From positions 1 to 62,777 of the forward strand of contig JAGHVD010000035.1 of NCBI GenBank assembly GCA_018064475.1: a stretch of 62,777 bases of DNA, written 5' to 3'. The notes below the pieces were generated by a model. That model searched no databases. It was not told where the DNA came from and saw nothing but the letters and a program-made list of their open reading frames with translations. The DNA comes from Candidatus Scatonaster coprocaballi. Its GTDB lineage: Bacteria; Bacillota; Clostridia; Saccharofermentanales; Saccharofermentanaceae. The translations under genes and the position numbers were made by a program. This document shows positions 8,480 through 16,167 of this stretch, in pieces. Within the stretch, counting starts at the first letter, position 1, and each line of letters starts with the position of its first letter.

Positions 8480-9101
8480 AGTAATTATTGTTGACGATAG
8501 TGATTTTGTAAGAGATGGCATGCGAATTATCTTAGAAATCGATGATGATTTTGAAGTTGTTGGCTGTGCCTCTAATGGTAAGGAAGCTGTTGAATTAGCC
8601 CGCTTAAACAAATGTGATGTTGTGCTTATGGATATCCAGATGCCAGTGATGGATGGAATTGAAGCAACCAAAGTTTTCGTCGAGGAAGATTTAGGTAAGG
8701 TTATGATCCTTACAACTTTCGACGATGATGTGCTCGTAGATAAGGCGATTAAGAATGGTGCTAAAGGATACCTCATTAAGAATCACAAACCTGAAGAACT
8801 AAAGCAGATGATCCACTCAATTCATCAGGGCGTTCATATCATGGATGAGAAAGTTTTCGATAAGTTCGTAGATGTAGGAATTAAGCCTAACAGTAACTTC
8901 AATAAGGAGAATTACACATCGCGTGAACTTGAGATTATCGAAGCAGTTGCTTTTGGTCTTTCGAATAAGGAGATTGCTGAAAAACTCTTTATTTCAGAAG
9001 GTACTGTCAAAAATTACATCAGTTCGATTCTTCTTAAAGAGGGTCTCTCTCACAGAACGCAGCTCGCGGTTTATTATTTGACAGGCCGAAAAGGAGTTTA
9101 A
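8466..9101 (+). CDS. Response regulator, NarL/LuxR family
   Basis: This 211-residue protein has a receiver domain with acidic pair IVDDSDF, phospho-acceptor Asp in DVVLMDIQMPVMDGIEA and a conserved Lys in GAKGYLIKN. A LuxR-type helix-turn-helix follows at the C-terminus (YTSRELEIIEAVAFGLSNKE, then GTVKNYISSILLK). The ATG at 8466 inside the kinase 3' end is preferred over the GTG at 8457, giving a 14-base overlap and translational coupling. It probably controls the upstream exporter genes. Confidence 0.9.
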   Translation: MDPIKVIIVDDSDFVRDGMRIILEIDDDFEVVGCASNGKEAVELARLNKCDVVLMDIQMPVMDGIEATKVFVEEDLGKVMILTTFDDDVLVDKAIKNGAKGYLIKNHKPEELKQMIHSIHQGVHIMDEKVFDKFVDVGIKPNSNFNKENYTSRELEIIEAVAFGLSNKEIAEKLFISEGTVKNYISSILLKEGLSHRTQLAVYYLTGRKGV

Positions 9102-9131
9102 TCACTTTGCTGATAATCTTTTCTTTTTTGA

Positions 9132-9180
9132 TTGACGGCTAATTTGAATTAGCTTACAATATGGCTAATTCAAGTTAGCC
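9132..9180 (+). promoter_or_regulatory. Promoter with two TetR-type operators
   Basis: TTGACG at 9132-9137, a 17-base spacer and TACAAT at 9155-9160 form a strong promoter. An 18-base imperfect palindrome, GGCTAATTTGAATTAGCT (9137-9154), fills the spacer, and a second copy, GGCTAATTCAAGTTAGCC (9163-9180), covers the transcription start. The centres are 26 bases apart. Both precede the TetR gene, so autorepression by promoter occlusion is strongly suggested. Confidence 0.85.
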
Positions 9181-9202
9181 AAAACAAGAGAGGTATTAGT
9201 GG

Positions 9203-9820
9203 ATGAATACAAAACATAGAATTTTAGATGAGGCTTTAACATTGTTTGCACAAAAAGGTTATGCAAATGTTTATGTGGGAGAAATAGCAGAAAAGGTTGG
9301 AATTAAAGCTCCTTCTCTTTATAAGCATTATAAGAACAAGCAGGCGATTTTTGATGCAATCATTGATGAAATGAATAAAAGATATGAGAAGCAGGCAGGT
9401 GCTTTAAATATTAGTGGTATGAATCCCTCAGCGGATGCATCAGTATATAGCAGTATTTCAGAGGATAAATTGGTAGAAATCGGAACAGGGTTATTTTTGT
9501 ATTTTTTACATGATGACTATACAAGCAGGTTTAGAAAGATACTGACGATAGAGCAATTTCATAATAAAGAATTTGCGAATATTTATACTTCGCAATACGT
9601 AGATGGTCCAATTTCTTATCAAAAGATGTTGTTTCAATTTATGGTAGCAAGTGGGGCATTTAATCATGCGGATGTGGACTTGATGACTCTCCAGTTTTAT
9701 GCGCCGATTTATATGCTATTAACTTTATGTGACAGAGAACCGGATAGAGAAGCGGAAGCATTAGAAATGCTTGAAAAACATTTTAGACAATTTAGCAAAA
9801 TTTACGGAGATACACAGTAA
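9203..9820 (+). CDS. TetR/AcrR-family transcriptional regulator
   Basis: The protein has 205 residues. The N-terminal helix-turn-helix is complete: ILDEALTLFAQKGYANVYVG, then IAEKVGIKAPSLYKHYKNKQ and AIFDAIIDEM. Residues 60-205 form the helical ligand-binding and dimer domain, with no family-specific ligand motif I can name. It shares an operon with an iron-sulfur flavoprotein: its stop TAA overlaps the next ATG by one base. The ligand may therefore be a reducible xenobiotic or quinone (inference). The twin palindromes at 9137-9180 are its likely operators. Confidence 0.9.
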   Translation: MNTKHRILDEALTLFAQKGYANVYVGEIAEKVGIKAPSLYKHYKNKQAIFDAIIDEMNKRYEKQAGALNISGMNPSADASVYSSISEDKLVEIGTGLFLYFLHDDYTSRFRKILTIEQFHNKEFANIYTSQYVDGPISYQKMLFQFMVASGAFNHADVDLMTLQFYAPIYMLLTLCDREPDREAEALEMLEKHFRQFSKIYGDTQ

Positions 9821-10515
9821 TGAAGATAGTTATGCTTAATGGACAGAATCATAAAGGAAGTACATATCATATCGGGCGAATGATTGCAGATAAAATAGAA
9901 GGCGAAAATGAGATTACTGAGTTTTTCTTTCCGAAGGACTTAAATCATTTTTGTGCAGGCTGTTATCAGTGTATAGAAGATGTTTCTACATGTCCTTATT
10001 ACGAAGAAAAAAAGAAGATAATTGATACAATAGATGCGGCAGATATATTAATTGTTACAACACCGACTTATTGTATGCATATGTCAGCACCATTAAAATC
10101 ATTTTTTGATCTCACATTTGATCTATGGATGGCTCATAGACCGATGGAATCTATGTTTAGGAAGAAGGCTGTTATTGTATCTACAGCTGCAGGGACAGGA
10201 ATAAAATCAGCTATGAAGGATGTGGAAGACTGTCTGTTCTACTTGGGTGTTCCTGAGATTTACAAATATGGTATGGCAGTTCAGGCAATGAGCTTCGATG
10301 GTGTAGCTGCGGATAAAAAGAAAAAGATAGAGAAGAAAACAGCTATACTGGCACGAAGGTTAAGTGAAAATACAGCACCTTCTATTGGTATAAAGACAAG
10401 ATTTATGTTTTGGATGATGGGAATGATGCAAAAGAAAGGCTGGAACTCGTCACCAATTGAAACGCAGTATTGGAAAGAGAAAGGTTGGTTTGATGGGAAG
10501 AAACCTTGGAAGTGA
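9820..10515 (+). CDS. NADPH-dependent FMN reductase-like iron-sulfur flavoprotein
   Basis: The protein has 231 residues. The N-terminal flavodoxin-like fold has the FMN phosphate loop LNGQNHKGST, and ADILIVTTPTYCMHMSAPLK forms the second flavin contact. Between them is CAGCYQCIEDVSTC, a compact C-x2-C-x2-C-x6-C pattern like that which binds [4Fe-4S] in Isf-type iron-sulfur flavoproteins. The C-terminal 60 residues are basic and unassigned. The likely role is cytosolic two-electron reduction with ferredoxin as donor. It is translationally coupled to the TetR gene. Confidence 0.8.
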   Translation: MKIVMLNGQNHKGSTYHIGRMIADKIEGENEITEFFFPKDLNHFCAGCYQCIEDVSTCPYYEEKKKIIDTIDAADILIVTTPTYCMHMSAPLKSFFDLTFDLWMAHRPMESMFRKKAVIVSTAAGTGIKSAMKDVEDCLFYLGVPEIYKYGMAVQAMSFDGVAADKKKKIEKKTAILARRLSENTAPSIGIKTRFMFWMMGMMQKKGWNSSPIETQYWKEKGWFDGKKPWK

Positions 10516-10561
10516 TGCGTAAATATGTGATAGCCATTGATTTACTGCAACTTTGCTTTGC

Positions 10562-11383
10562 TCAAGCATACTTTTGGCAAAGACATTTCTTCCTTAAAAC
10601 CCAGATGAGATTATGAGCTGAAACATCTCCCGCCTTCTCAAAGTTATAATCCTTGTAAAGTTCAACCAATTCAAAACCGCAAAGCTCGATAAGCCACATC
10701 ATTTCCTGACGGTACGTCTGTCTCATCGTAACAGGTCTTATTCTTACGTCGATTACGTTTCCGTCATCGTCCAGCGTCTCGAATTTCCAGTTCCCGGACA
10801 TTATCTGCGATACCGGGTCGTAACTTATGGCGTTATATATTTTTCCTTTTTTGCCGTCGCTGTTTACGTATTCCAATCTGAACGAATAATCGTCAGGCCC
10901 CGTTTTCATCTGAACTGCCTGATGAGGCGGGAACGGATCAAAAGTATTAAGCGTTAATATTCCGCCGTCAACCAATTGCTCCCTGATATTAAGAAGAGCC
11001 GCTTTCTGAAGGATCGGTGTCGGCAGGTGCATAAAGCCGCTTCTGGCAATAATAGCAAGCGAATATTTCCTTCCGGAATCAAACTTCGTCATATCGGCAG
11101 GGTAAATATTTAGATTTAAGCCCATTTGCGAAGCCTTGTCGGAAGCCATGCGACACATCTCCTCGGACAAATCCGTGCCGTCTGCAATAATGCCCTTCTC
11201 CGCAAGATACAAAAGCACCGCACCAGTTCCGCAGGCGATATCGACTACTCCGCCTTCCCCGTACTTCTTGGCAAGCTCGTAGTAAAATTCCTGAAAATGC
11301 TCGTGACTTTTCTCGTTCTCAGTCATCACATCAAGGTATCTGTCGTAGTTTTCCGCTACATCTTTAAAATCGTGTAAATCCAT
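10562..11383 (-). CDS. Class I SAM-dependent methyltransferase
   Basis: This 273-residue protein has SAM-binding motif I as VVDIACGTGAVLLYLAEKG at about residues 46-64, an acidic ribose-binding position in ADGTDLSEEMC, and a motif II-like AIIARSGFMHL. The rest resembles small-molecule or peptide methyltransferases of the Methyltransf_25 kind; the substrate is not evident. CGGAGG precedes the ATG. It lies downstream of two short ORFs and the small zinc-ribbon gene on the same strand. A role in modifying one of these products is possible but unproven, because a terminator separates them. Confidence 0.8.
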   Translation of the reverse strand: MDLHDFKDVAENYDRYLDVMTENEKSHEHFQEFYYELAKKYGEGGVVDIACGTGAVLLYLAEKGIIADGTDLSEEMCRMASDKASQMGLNLNIYPADMTKFDSGRKYSLAIIARSGFMHLPTPILQKAALLNIREQLVDGGILTLNTFDPFPPHQAVQMKTGPDDYSFRLEYVNSDGKKGKIYNAISYDPVSQIMSGNWKFETLDDDGNVIDVRIRPVTMRQTYRQEMMWLIELCGFELVELYKDYNFEKAGDVSAHNLIWVLRKKCLCQKYA

Positions 11384-11450
11384 GTTTTTTCCTCCGAAAA
11401 TTCTTGTTTTTAAATGTCTCAGTATCTGTGTCAGTGTCCGAATCGGTCAT
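11364..11450 (-). CDS. Possible 28-residue leader ORF overlapping the methyltransferase start
   Basis: The ATG at 11450 has AAGGTGG a few bases upstream. The product starts MTDSDTDTDTETF and ends in a basic stretch (FRRKKHGFTRF). Its stop is 20 bases inside the methyltransferase gene, so it could couple translation of that gene. It may also be a chance ORF; nothing outside its context supports a product. Confidence 0.3.
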   Translation of the reverse strand: MTDSDTDTDTETFKNKNFRRKKHGFTRF

Positions 11451-11483
11451 ACAACCACCTTCTTTCATATCTCTCATCGAAAA

Positions 11484-11518
11484 CAAAAAACCGCCCGTCC
11501 TTAAAGGAATGAGCGGTC
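11484..11518 (-). terminator. Rho-independent terminator (minus strand)
   Basis: On the minus strand ACCGCTCATTCC pairs imperfectly with GGACGGGCGGT, followed by TTTTTTGTTTT. It closes the short transcription unit that encodes the 33-residue peptide. Confidence 0.7.
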
Positions 11519-11547
11519 TACTTAAGCTTCAAATTATCGTGCGAGGT

Positions 11548-11649
11548 TTACTTATAATCCGAAAAACTTTGTGCGCCGCCCGTTCCACATGTCGTCTGTG
11601 TACATGTGGTCTCGGTAGTGTATGTAGTTTCGGTAAATAACTTAAGCAT
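11548..11649 (-). CDS. 33-residue Thr/Cys-rich peptide (candidate RiPP or signalling peptide)
   Basis: The minus-strand ORF has SD GAGGAGA 6 bases before the ATG. The product begins MLKLFTETTYTTETTCTQTT and ends CGTGGAQSFSDYK. It has ten Thr and two Cys (C-x4-C, residues 16 and 21) and a Gly-Gly at residues 24-25. There is no signal peptide or membrane helix. It sits in its own transcription unit, with a promoter at 11676-11704 and a terminator at 11484-11518, which argues for a real gene. I do not recognise the family. A ribosomally made, modified peptide is one reading; a leader peptide or a small structured RNA is another. Confidence 0.55.
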   Translation of the reverse strand: MLKLFTETTYTTETTCTQTTCGTGGAQSFSDYK

Positions 11650-11675
11650 TAAAATCTCCTCGTAATATATTATTG

Positions 11676-11704
11676 ATGTTACGCTTCCGGTTCGTCAGTG
11701 TCAA
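11676..11704 (-). promoter_or_regulatory. Promoter of the 33-residue peptide gene
   Basis: Read on the minus strand: TTGACA (11699-11704), a 17-base spacer, then TAACAT (11676-11681). The -35 is perfect. The predicted start at about 11669 leaves a short 5' leader of about 20 bases. Confidence 0.65.
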
Positions 11705-11783
11705 CCCCAAATGTCAGGTAGTTCAAGAATGCTGTCTACCGTGTAATTGTATGCGAGACAATCTTCGTGATTGTGAAGACGTT

Positions 11784-12074
11784 TTAGTTATAAGATTTCT
11801 TCTTCTCCTCGACCGCATTCTGAGCCGCGTTGACCTTTTTGAGTGCGTCGATTGCGCGGCGGCTGGTGCTTTTGTCAATATTCATGCGAAGTTGGCAATG
11901 CGGACATACGAGACAGCTAGCGACAGAAATCTGTTGAATCGTGGTCGGGATAAACTCGCCACACTGAGGACACTTCATTCCAGGTACGCCCGTTCCATCC
12001 TGGCCTTGACCGCCGATTGCTAATTCAAGCGTGTTTTCTTTCAGTTCGAATTCTTTCATCTCATTGTTTTCCAT
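11784..12074 (-). CDS. Small zinc-ribbon protein with a double-glycine leader-like N-terminus
   Basis: The protein has 96 residues. The ATG at 12074 is preceded by GGAGGTAAAG; a longer frame to 12182 has no comparable SD. Residues 1-22 end in KEFELKENTLELAIGG, which resembles the acidic/hydrophobic leader ending in GG of class II bacteriocin or RiPP precursors. Then GQDGTGVPGMKCPQCGEF opens a zinc ribbon (CPQC ... CLVCPHC). A predicted C-terminal helix (RRAIDALKKVNAAQNAVEEK) follows. The ribbon argues for a folded metal-binding protein, and the leader argues for export or processing. No maturase or peptidase-transporter gene is adjacent. I cannot name the family. Confidence 0.7.
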   Translation of the reverse strand: MENNEMKEFELKENTLELAIGGQGQDGTGVPGMKCPQCGEFIPTTIQQISVASCLVCPHCQLRMNIDKSTSRRAIDALKKVNAAQNAVEEKKKSYN

Positions 12075-12355
12075 GATCTTTACCTCCGTATAGCTGCTTA
12101 CTAACAGCCTTGACTGACTTGTTTCTCTATCTGTTAGTTTATACGAGACAGATGCGAAAAGTGCTACGAAAAACTTGTCCAAAAATGAAGGCTCTCACAA
12201 CTTTGTGCTACACCCGCACAAAATCGTGAAACGACAAAACATTTCTATATGTCCGCCATGCTGATATAATATAGGTGCGCGGTGGACGGTTTCCGTTGCC
12301 GTTCCGGGAGCGGCTGGAAGAATCTGAAGTCGGCCGGCGCAGGAGAAGAAACATT

Positions 12356-12562
12356 ATGAAAATTGAATATAACTCAGATGAGAATATGGTCAATACGGTA
12401 AAAGAAGGACTCAAGCGGACCGGTGGTTATTGCCCGTGCCGCTTGGAGCGAACAGAGGATACCCGCTGCATGTGCAAGGAATTCCGAGAGCAGATTGAAG
12501 ATCCAACATTTGAAGGGTACTGTCACTGCTTACTGTATTACAAATCACTGAAAGATGACTAA
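12356..12562 (+). CDS. Ferredoxin:thioredoxin reductase catalytic subunit-like protein (FtrB family)
   Basis: This 68-residue protein is far shorter than plant FTR beta but keeps the full cysteine pattern: GYCPCR, then TRCMCKEFREQI, then GYCHCLLYYK. In FTR this binds a [4Fe-4S] cluster next to a redox-active disulfide. The start at 12356 follows AGGAGAAG. A thioredoxin gene begins 11 bases downstream, so the pair plausibly forms a ferredoxin-driven thioredoxin reduction system in place of an NADPH reductase. A TATAAT at 12265-12270 may be the promoter. Confidence 0.8.
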   Translation: MKIEYNSDENMVNTVKEGLKRTGGYCPCRLERTEDTRCMCKEFREQIEDPTFEGYCHCLLYYKSLKDD

Positions 12563-12573
12563 GGAGAAATATT

Positions 12574-12897
12574 ATGTCAGAAATTACAATCACGAAAGAG
12601 AATTTTGAGAAGGAAGTCATGCAGTCGGACATACCGGTATTGCTGGACTTCTGGGCGACATGGTGCGGTCCGTGTCAACGCTTGGCACCGATCGTAGCAG
12701 AGATTGCTGAAGAGTATGAAGGTAAATTGAAAGTCGGCAAGATCGACGTAGACGAGCAACGCGACCTCGCAATCGATTTTCGCGTGTCGAGCATTCCATA
12801 TGTCGTGGTCATGAAAGATGGCAAAGTGGTCAATACGGCGATGGGCTATGCTCCGAAGGAAAGTGTTGTGGCTTTGCTGAAAGACCTCATCTTGTGA
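12574..12897 (+). CDS. trxA: Thioredoxin
   Basis: This 107-residue protein is a typical single-domain thioredoxin. The active site is WATWCGPCQRLAP (Cys at about 31 and 34), and SSIPYVVVMKDGK carries the cis-Pro loop. It is cytosolic, with no signal peptide. It directly follows the FtrB-like gene and is probably its reduction partner. SD AAGGAGAAAT is present. Confidence 0.95.
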   Translation: MSEITITKENFEKEVMQSDIPVLLDFWATWCGPCQRLAPIVAEIAEEYEGKLKVGKIDVDEQRDLAIDFRVSSIPYVVVMKDGKVVNTAMGYAPKESVVALLKDLIL

Positions 12898-13072
12898 CTT
12901 GTATCCAATTAAACCATCGCTATATTTAACGCAAAGTATACTTGTTATAACATAAGAAGTAAGAATAGCTGCGATGGGGTGTGCACATGGAACTCAAGAG
13001 CCTATGTCAATACACGTGAAGACTGGGAGAAACTCACGAAGTAATATCCCGATGTGCGTTGGAGGAGATACG

Positions 13073-14176
13073 ATGAAAGAAAACAATCACTTGGTGTGGC
13101 CAGATTACGAGAACTGTTTAGCCAATCTTCCGAATTCCATTCTGAAGAAGTGGAATCTGCCGACCCGAGGAAGTACACTTCCGCTTGCGGATCGGTATCT
13201 GCAGAAAGACTATAAGAATGTGGTGATCCTCCTTCTGGACGGAATGGGTAAAGCCATCATCGAGAGCCATCTGGATAAGAACGGTCCGTTCCGAAGTCAC
13301 TTGGCCGGTGTCTATCAATCTGTATTCCTTTCCAGCACAGTGCCTGCAACGACCTCTGCGTTATCTGGACTTCAGCCCTGCGAGCATGCCTGGCTTGGAT
13401 GGGATAATTACTACCCCCAGTTGGACAAGAATGTAACGGTCTTCCTCAATGTGATTCAGAGTACCGAAGCGCCTGCAGCGAACTACCACGTAGCAAGTAC
13501 GATTGCCCCATACGAGAATGTCATTTCCAGGATCAATCGCGCCGGTGGCCATGCATATGCCTGCACGCCGTTTTTCGAGCCATTCCCGGATAGTTTCGAG
13601 AAAATCTGTGCGCGCATCAAGGACCTGTGCAAGAAACCGGAAAAGAAATATATCTATGCCTATTGGCCGGAACCGGACGGTGCTTTGCACGAATCCGGAT
13701 GTCACGCTGAAGCTGCCATTCGTATGACACGAGAACTGGAAGAGAAGGTGGCGGAACTTGTGGGAGAACTGGAAGATACGCTTCTCATTGTCACAGCCGA
13801 TCACGGGCACAAAGATTGCCAAGCGGTGGTCCTGACGGATTATCCGAAGATCTGTGACTGCTTGATACGTACGCCTTCGCTAGAACCATGCGTGTTGAAC
13901 TTCTTTGTAAAAGAGGATAAAAAAGAGATCTTTGAAGACGAATTCCGACGCGAATTCGGCGAGAAATTCCTGCTCATGCCTATGCAAGAGGTGTTAGACA
14001 AGCAACTCTTCGGTACCGCGGAACCTCATCCGAGTTTCCGTGACATGCTGGGTAACTATCTGGCGATCGCGATGGATGATCTTGCGATTTTTCTGCGACC
14101 GGAAGATGTCCTGAAATCCATGCATGGCGGCGTCTCTGAAGATGAGGTAATGATCCCGCTCATCGTTTTTGATTGA
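13073..14176 (+). CDS. Alkaline-phosphatase-superfamily phosphodiesterase / nucleotide pyrophosphatase-like protein
   Basis: The protein has 367 residues. VVILLLDGMGKAI supplies the first metal-binding Asp, VPATTSALSGL the nucleophilic Thr, and LLIVTADHGHKD the later metal-binding Asp/His pair. This is the PF01663 layout. No signal peptide is present, so it acts in the cytosol. The ATG at 13073 is preceded by GGAGG; an upstream in-frame ATG at 12974 lacks one. The substrate is unknown, and neighbours give no clear pathway. Confidence 0.85.
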   Translation: MKENNHLVWPDYENCLANLPNSILKKWNLPTRGSTLPLADRYLQKDYKNVVILLLDGMGKAIIESHLDKNGPFRSHLAGVYQSVFLSSTVPATTSALSGLQPCEHAWLGWDNYYPQLDKNVTVFLNVIQSTEAPAANYHVASTIAPYENVISRINRAGGHAYACTPFFEPFPDSFEKICARIKDLCKKPEKKYIYAYWPEPDGALHESGCHAEAAIRMTRELEEKVAELVGELEDTLLIVTADHGHKDCQAVVLTDYPKICDCLIRTPSLEPCVLNFFVKEDKKEIFEDEFRREFGEKFLLMPMQEVLDKQLFGTAEPHPSFRDMLGNYLAIAMDDLAIFLRPEDVLKSMHGGVSEDEVMIPLIVFD

Positions 14177-14210
14177 GGAAGGATCAGCCCCCCTCCACTT
14201 GGCCCGTTGG

Positions 14211-14239
14211 TTGCGTAGCGAGTGCTTTTACACTATAAT
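14211..14239 (+). promoter_or_regulatory. Promoter of the hydrogenase operon
   Basis: TTGCGT at 14211-14216, a 17-base spacer and TATAAT at 14234-14239 lie about 93 bases before the first gene. No redox-regulator palindrome was seen nearby. Confidence 0.65.
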
Positions 14240-14331
14240 TCCTATGTGCGAGAATGTACGTGAAGTACGCATGGGCGTCGAAGTGTGCGACGTGCATGTT
14301 CACGCCTAATATTTTCCTCCAGGAGGTTAAG

Positions 14332-16167
14332 ATGGATCGCTTAAAGATAGAACTCCAAGGCAGTGAACAGAGAGCCTTGAAGGATTTGTATGCCATGTTC
14401 GAACGAAGAGTAGAAGCAAGCCCCAAGGGACTCTGCCCTATCCATGTCGTCCGGAACATGATTGCTTTCAGTCATGGACAGAGCTGTGGAAAGTGTACAC
14501 CGTGCCGTGTAGGATTGGCCCAGCTTGGGAACCTGATGGATCAGGTACTGGAAGGTGATGCGCAAGAAGACATCATTGACGCCATTGAGCAGACCGCGAA
14601 GTCAATCCTCGATTCTGCGGATTGTGCGATCGGTACCGAAGCGGCGAAGATGGCACTTTCCAGTGTGACGAATTTTAGAAAAGATTATCTGCAGCATATC
14701 CAGAATGGTTGCTGTAGTTTCACCGTTGACCGTGCAATCTCCTGTGTGGATGCTTGCCCGGCTCATGTAGATATTCCGGGATATATTGCACTCATTCAGG
14801 CCGGACGCTATGAAGATGCGGTACGCCTGATGCGAAAGGACAACCCGTTCCCGGCTGTATGCGGATATGTGTGCGAGCACCCCTGTGAACGCGCCTGCAG
14901 AAGAATCATGGTGGACGATGCCATCAATATCTGTGGCCTGAAGCGTTTTGCTGTGGATCATGCCAAGGATATTCCGTCACCGGCAGTATCCCCTGCAACC
15001 GGCAAGAAGGTTGCCGTGATCGGTGGTGGTCCGGGTGGACTGACAGCGGCGTATTTCCTGACACTGATGGGTCATCAGGTTCATGTATTCGAGCAGAGAC
15101 CGAAACTTGGTGGTATGCTCCGCTATGGAATTCCGGATTACCGTCTTCCACAGGATGTGCTTGACGGCGATATCCAGTATATTCTGGATTGCGGCGTTAC
15201 CGCGGAATGCAATGTTTCCGTAGGGAAGGATATTTCCTTCGAGGAGATCCGCAAGCAGTACGATGCCGTCTATCTGGCAATTGGTGCACATAACGATAAG
15301 AAACTGGGCATCGAAGGAGAAGACAGCAAGAATGTGGTCAGCGCAGTAGAGATGCTGAGAAAAGCCGGCGAAGGCAATGCGGAATCGCTCTCCGGCAAGC
15401 GTGTCGTGGTCATCGGTGGCGGCAATGTGGCGATGGATGCGACCCGTACGGCACTGAGACTGGGCGCGAGCAAAGTTACTTGTGTCTATCGTCGTCGTAT
15501 CGAAGATATGACCGCACTTCCGGAAGAAGTGCAGGATGCACAGATGGAGGGCGCTAAGATGCTCATCCTTCACGCACCGGATCACATTGAAGCGAATGAG
15601 AACGGCGAAGTGGCTGCACTTTGGGCGACACCGCAGATGGTCAGCACCATCGGTGCGGATGGTCGTACATCTGTGAAGAAAGCAGATAAAGAGAACGTCC
15701 GTATTCCTTGCGATTACATTGTCGTGGCCATCGGACAGGCTGTCGATGTGAAGCCTTTCGAGGCTTGCGGCATTCCGACCAAGCGTGGCAACCTTCTGGC
15801 GACTCCATCAAGTTTCGTAGAAGGAAGCGGAAATGTGTTTGCCGGTGGTGACGCAGAATCGGGTCCGGCAACTGTCATTCGAGCAGTTGCAGCTGGTAAG
15901 GTTGCTGCAGATAATATCGATGAGTTCCTGGGATTCCATCACGAGATCTCTGTGGATGTGGATATCCCAGAACCGGATCACGCGACGATCACGCCGTGTG
16001 GCCGTGTCAATCTCACCAACCGCGACATTGAGCAGATCGACGGCGATTTCGGTATCGTCAATAACGGTATGTCCGAGCAGGAAGCACGCCAGGAGTGTGG
16101 AAGATGCCTACGCTGCGATTACTTCGGTTACGCAAAATTCGAGGGAGGGAGAAAGAATCAATGGTAA
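14332..16167 (+). CDS. NuoF-tail/GltD-like FAD oxidoreductase, hydrogenase partner subunit
   Basis: The protein has 611 residues. The first 120 resemble the C-terminal iron-sulfur part of NuoF (GQSCGKCTPCRVGLAQL) without the FMN/NADH fold. A GltD-type unit follows: cysteine-rich N-terminal region (CVDACPAHVDIPGY, CGYVCEHPCERACRR), FAD motif VAVIGGGPGGLTAAYF, second dinucleotide motif VVVIGGGNVAMDATRTALRL, and FAD-closing motif NVFAGGDAESGP. A C-terminal CGRCLRCDYFG completes it. Its stop overlaps the hydrogenase start, so the two subunits are coupled. It probably moves electrons between NAD(P)H and the hydrogenase. The ATG at 14332 has the SD AGGAGG. Confidence 0.88.
   Translation: MDRLKIELQGSEQRALKDLYAMFERRVEASPKGLCPIHVVRNMIAFSHGQSCGKCTPCRVGLAQLGNLMDQVLEGDAQEDIIDAIEQTAKSILDSADCAIGTEAAKMALSSVTNFRKDYLQHIQNGCCSFTVDRAISCVDACPAHVDIPGYIALIQAGRYEDAVRLMRKDNPFPAVCGYVCEHPCERACRRIMVDDAINICGLKRFAVDHAKDIPSPAVSPATGKKVAVIGGGPGGLTAAYFLTLMGHQVHVFEQRPKLGGMLRYGIPDYRLPQDVLDGDIQYILDCGVTAECNVSVGKDISFEEIRKQYDAVYLAIGAHNDKKLGIEGEDSKNVVSAVEMLRKAGEGNAESLSGKRVVVIGGGNVAMDATRTALRLGASKVTCVYRRRIEDMTALPEEVQDAQMEGAKMLILHAPDHIEANENGEVAALWATPQMVSTIGADGRTSVKKADKENVRIPCDYIVVAIGQAVDVKPFEACGIPTKRGNLLATPSSFVEGSGNVFAGGDAESGPATVIRAVAAGKVAADNIDEFLGFHHEISVDVDIPEPDHATITPCGRVNLTNRDIEQIDGDFGIVNNGMSEQEARQECGRCLRCDYFGYAKFEGGRKNQW

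Noticed and set aside
12083-12182. N-terminal extension of the zinc-ribbon protein to 12182
   Set aside because: It has no SD and unrelated composition. The ATG at 12074 has an excellent GGAGG.
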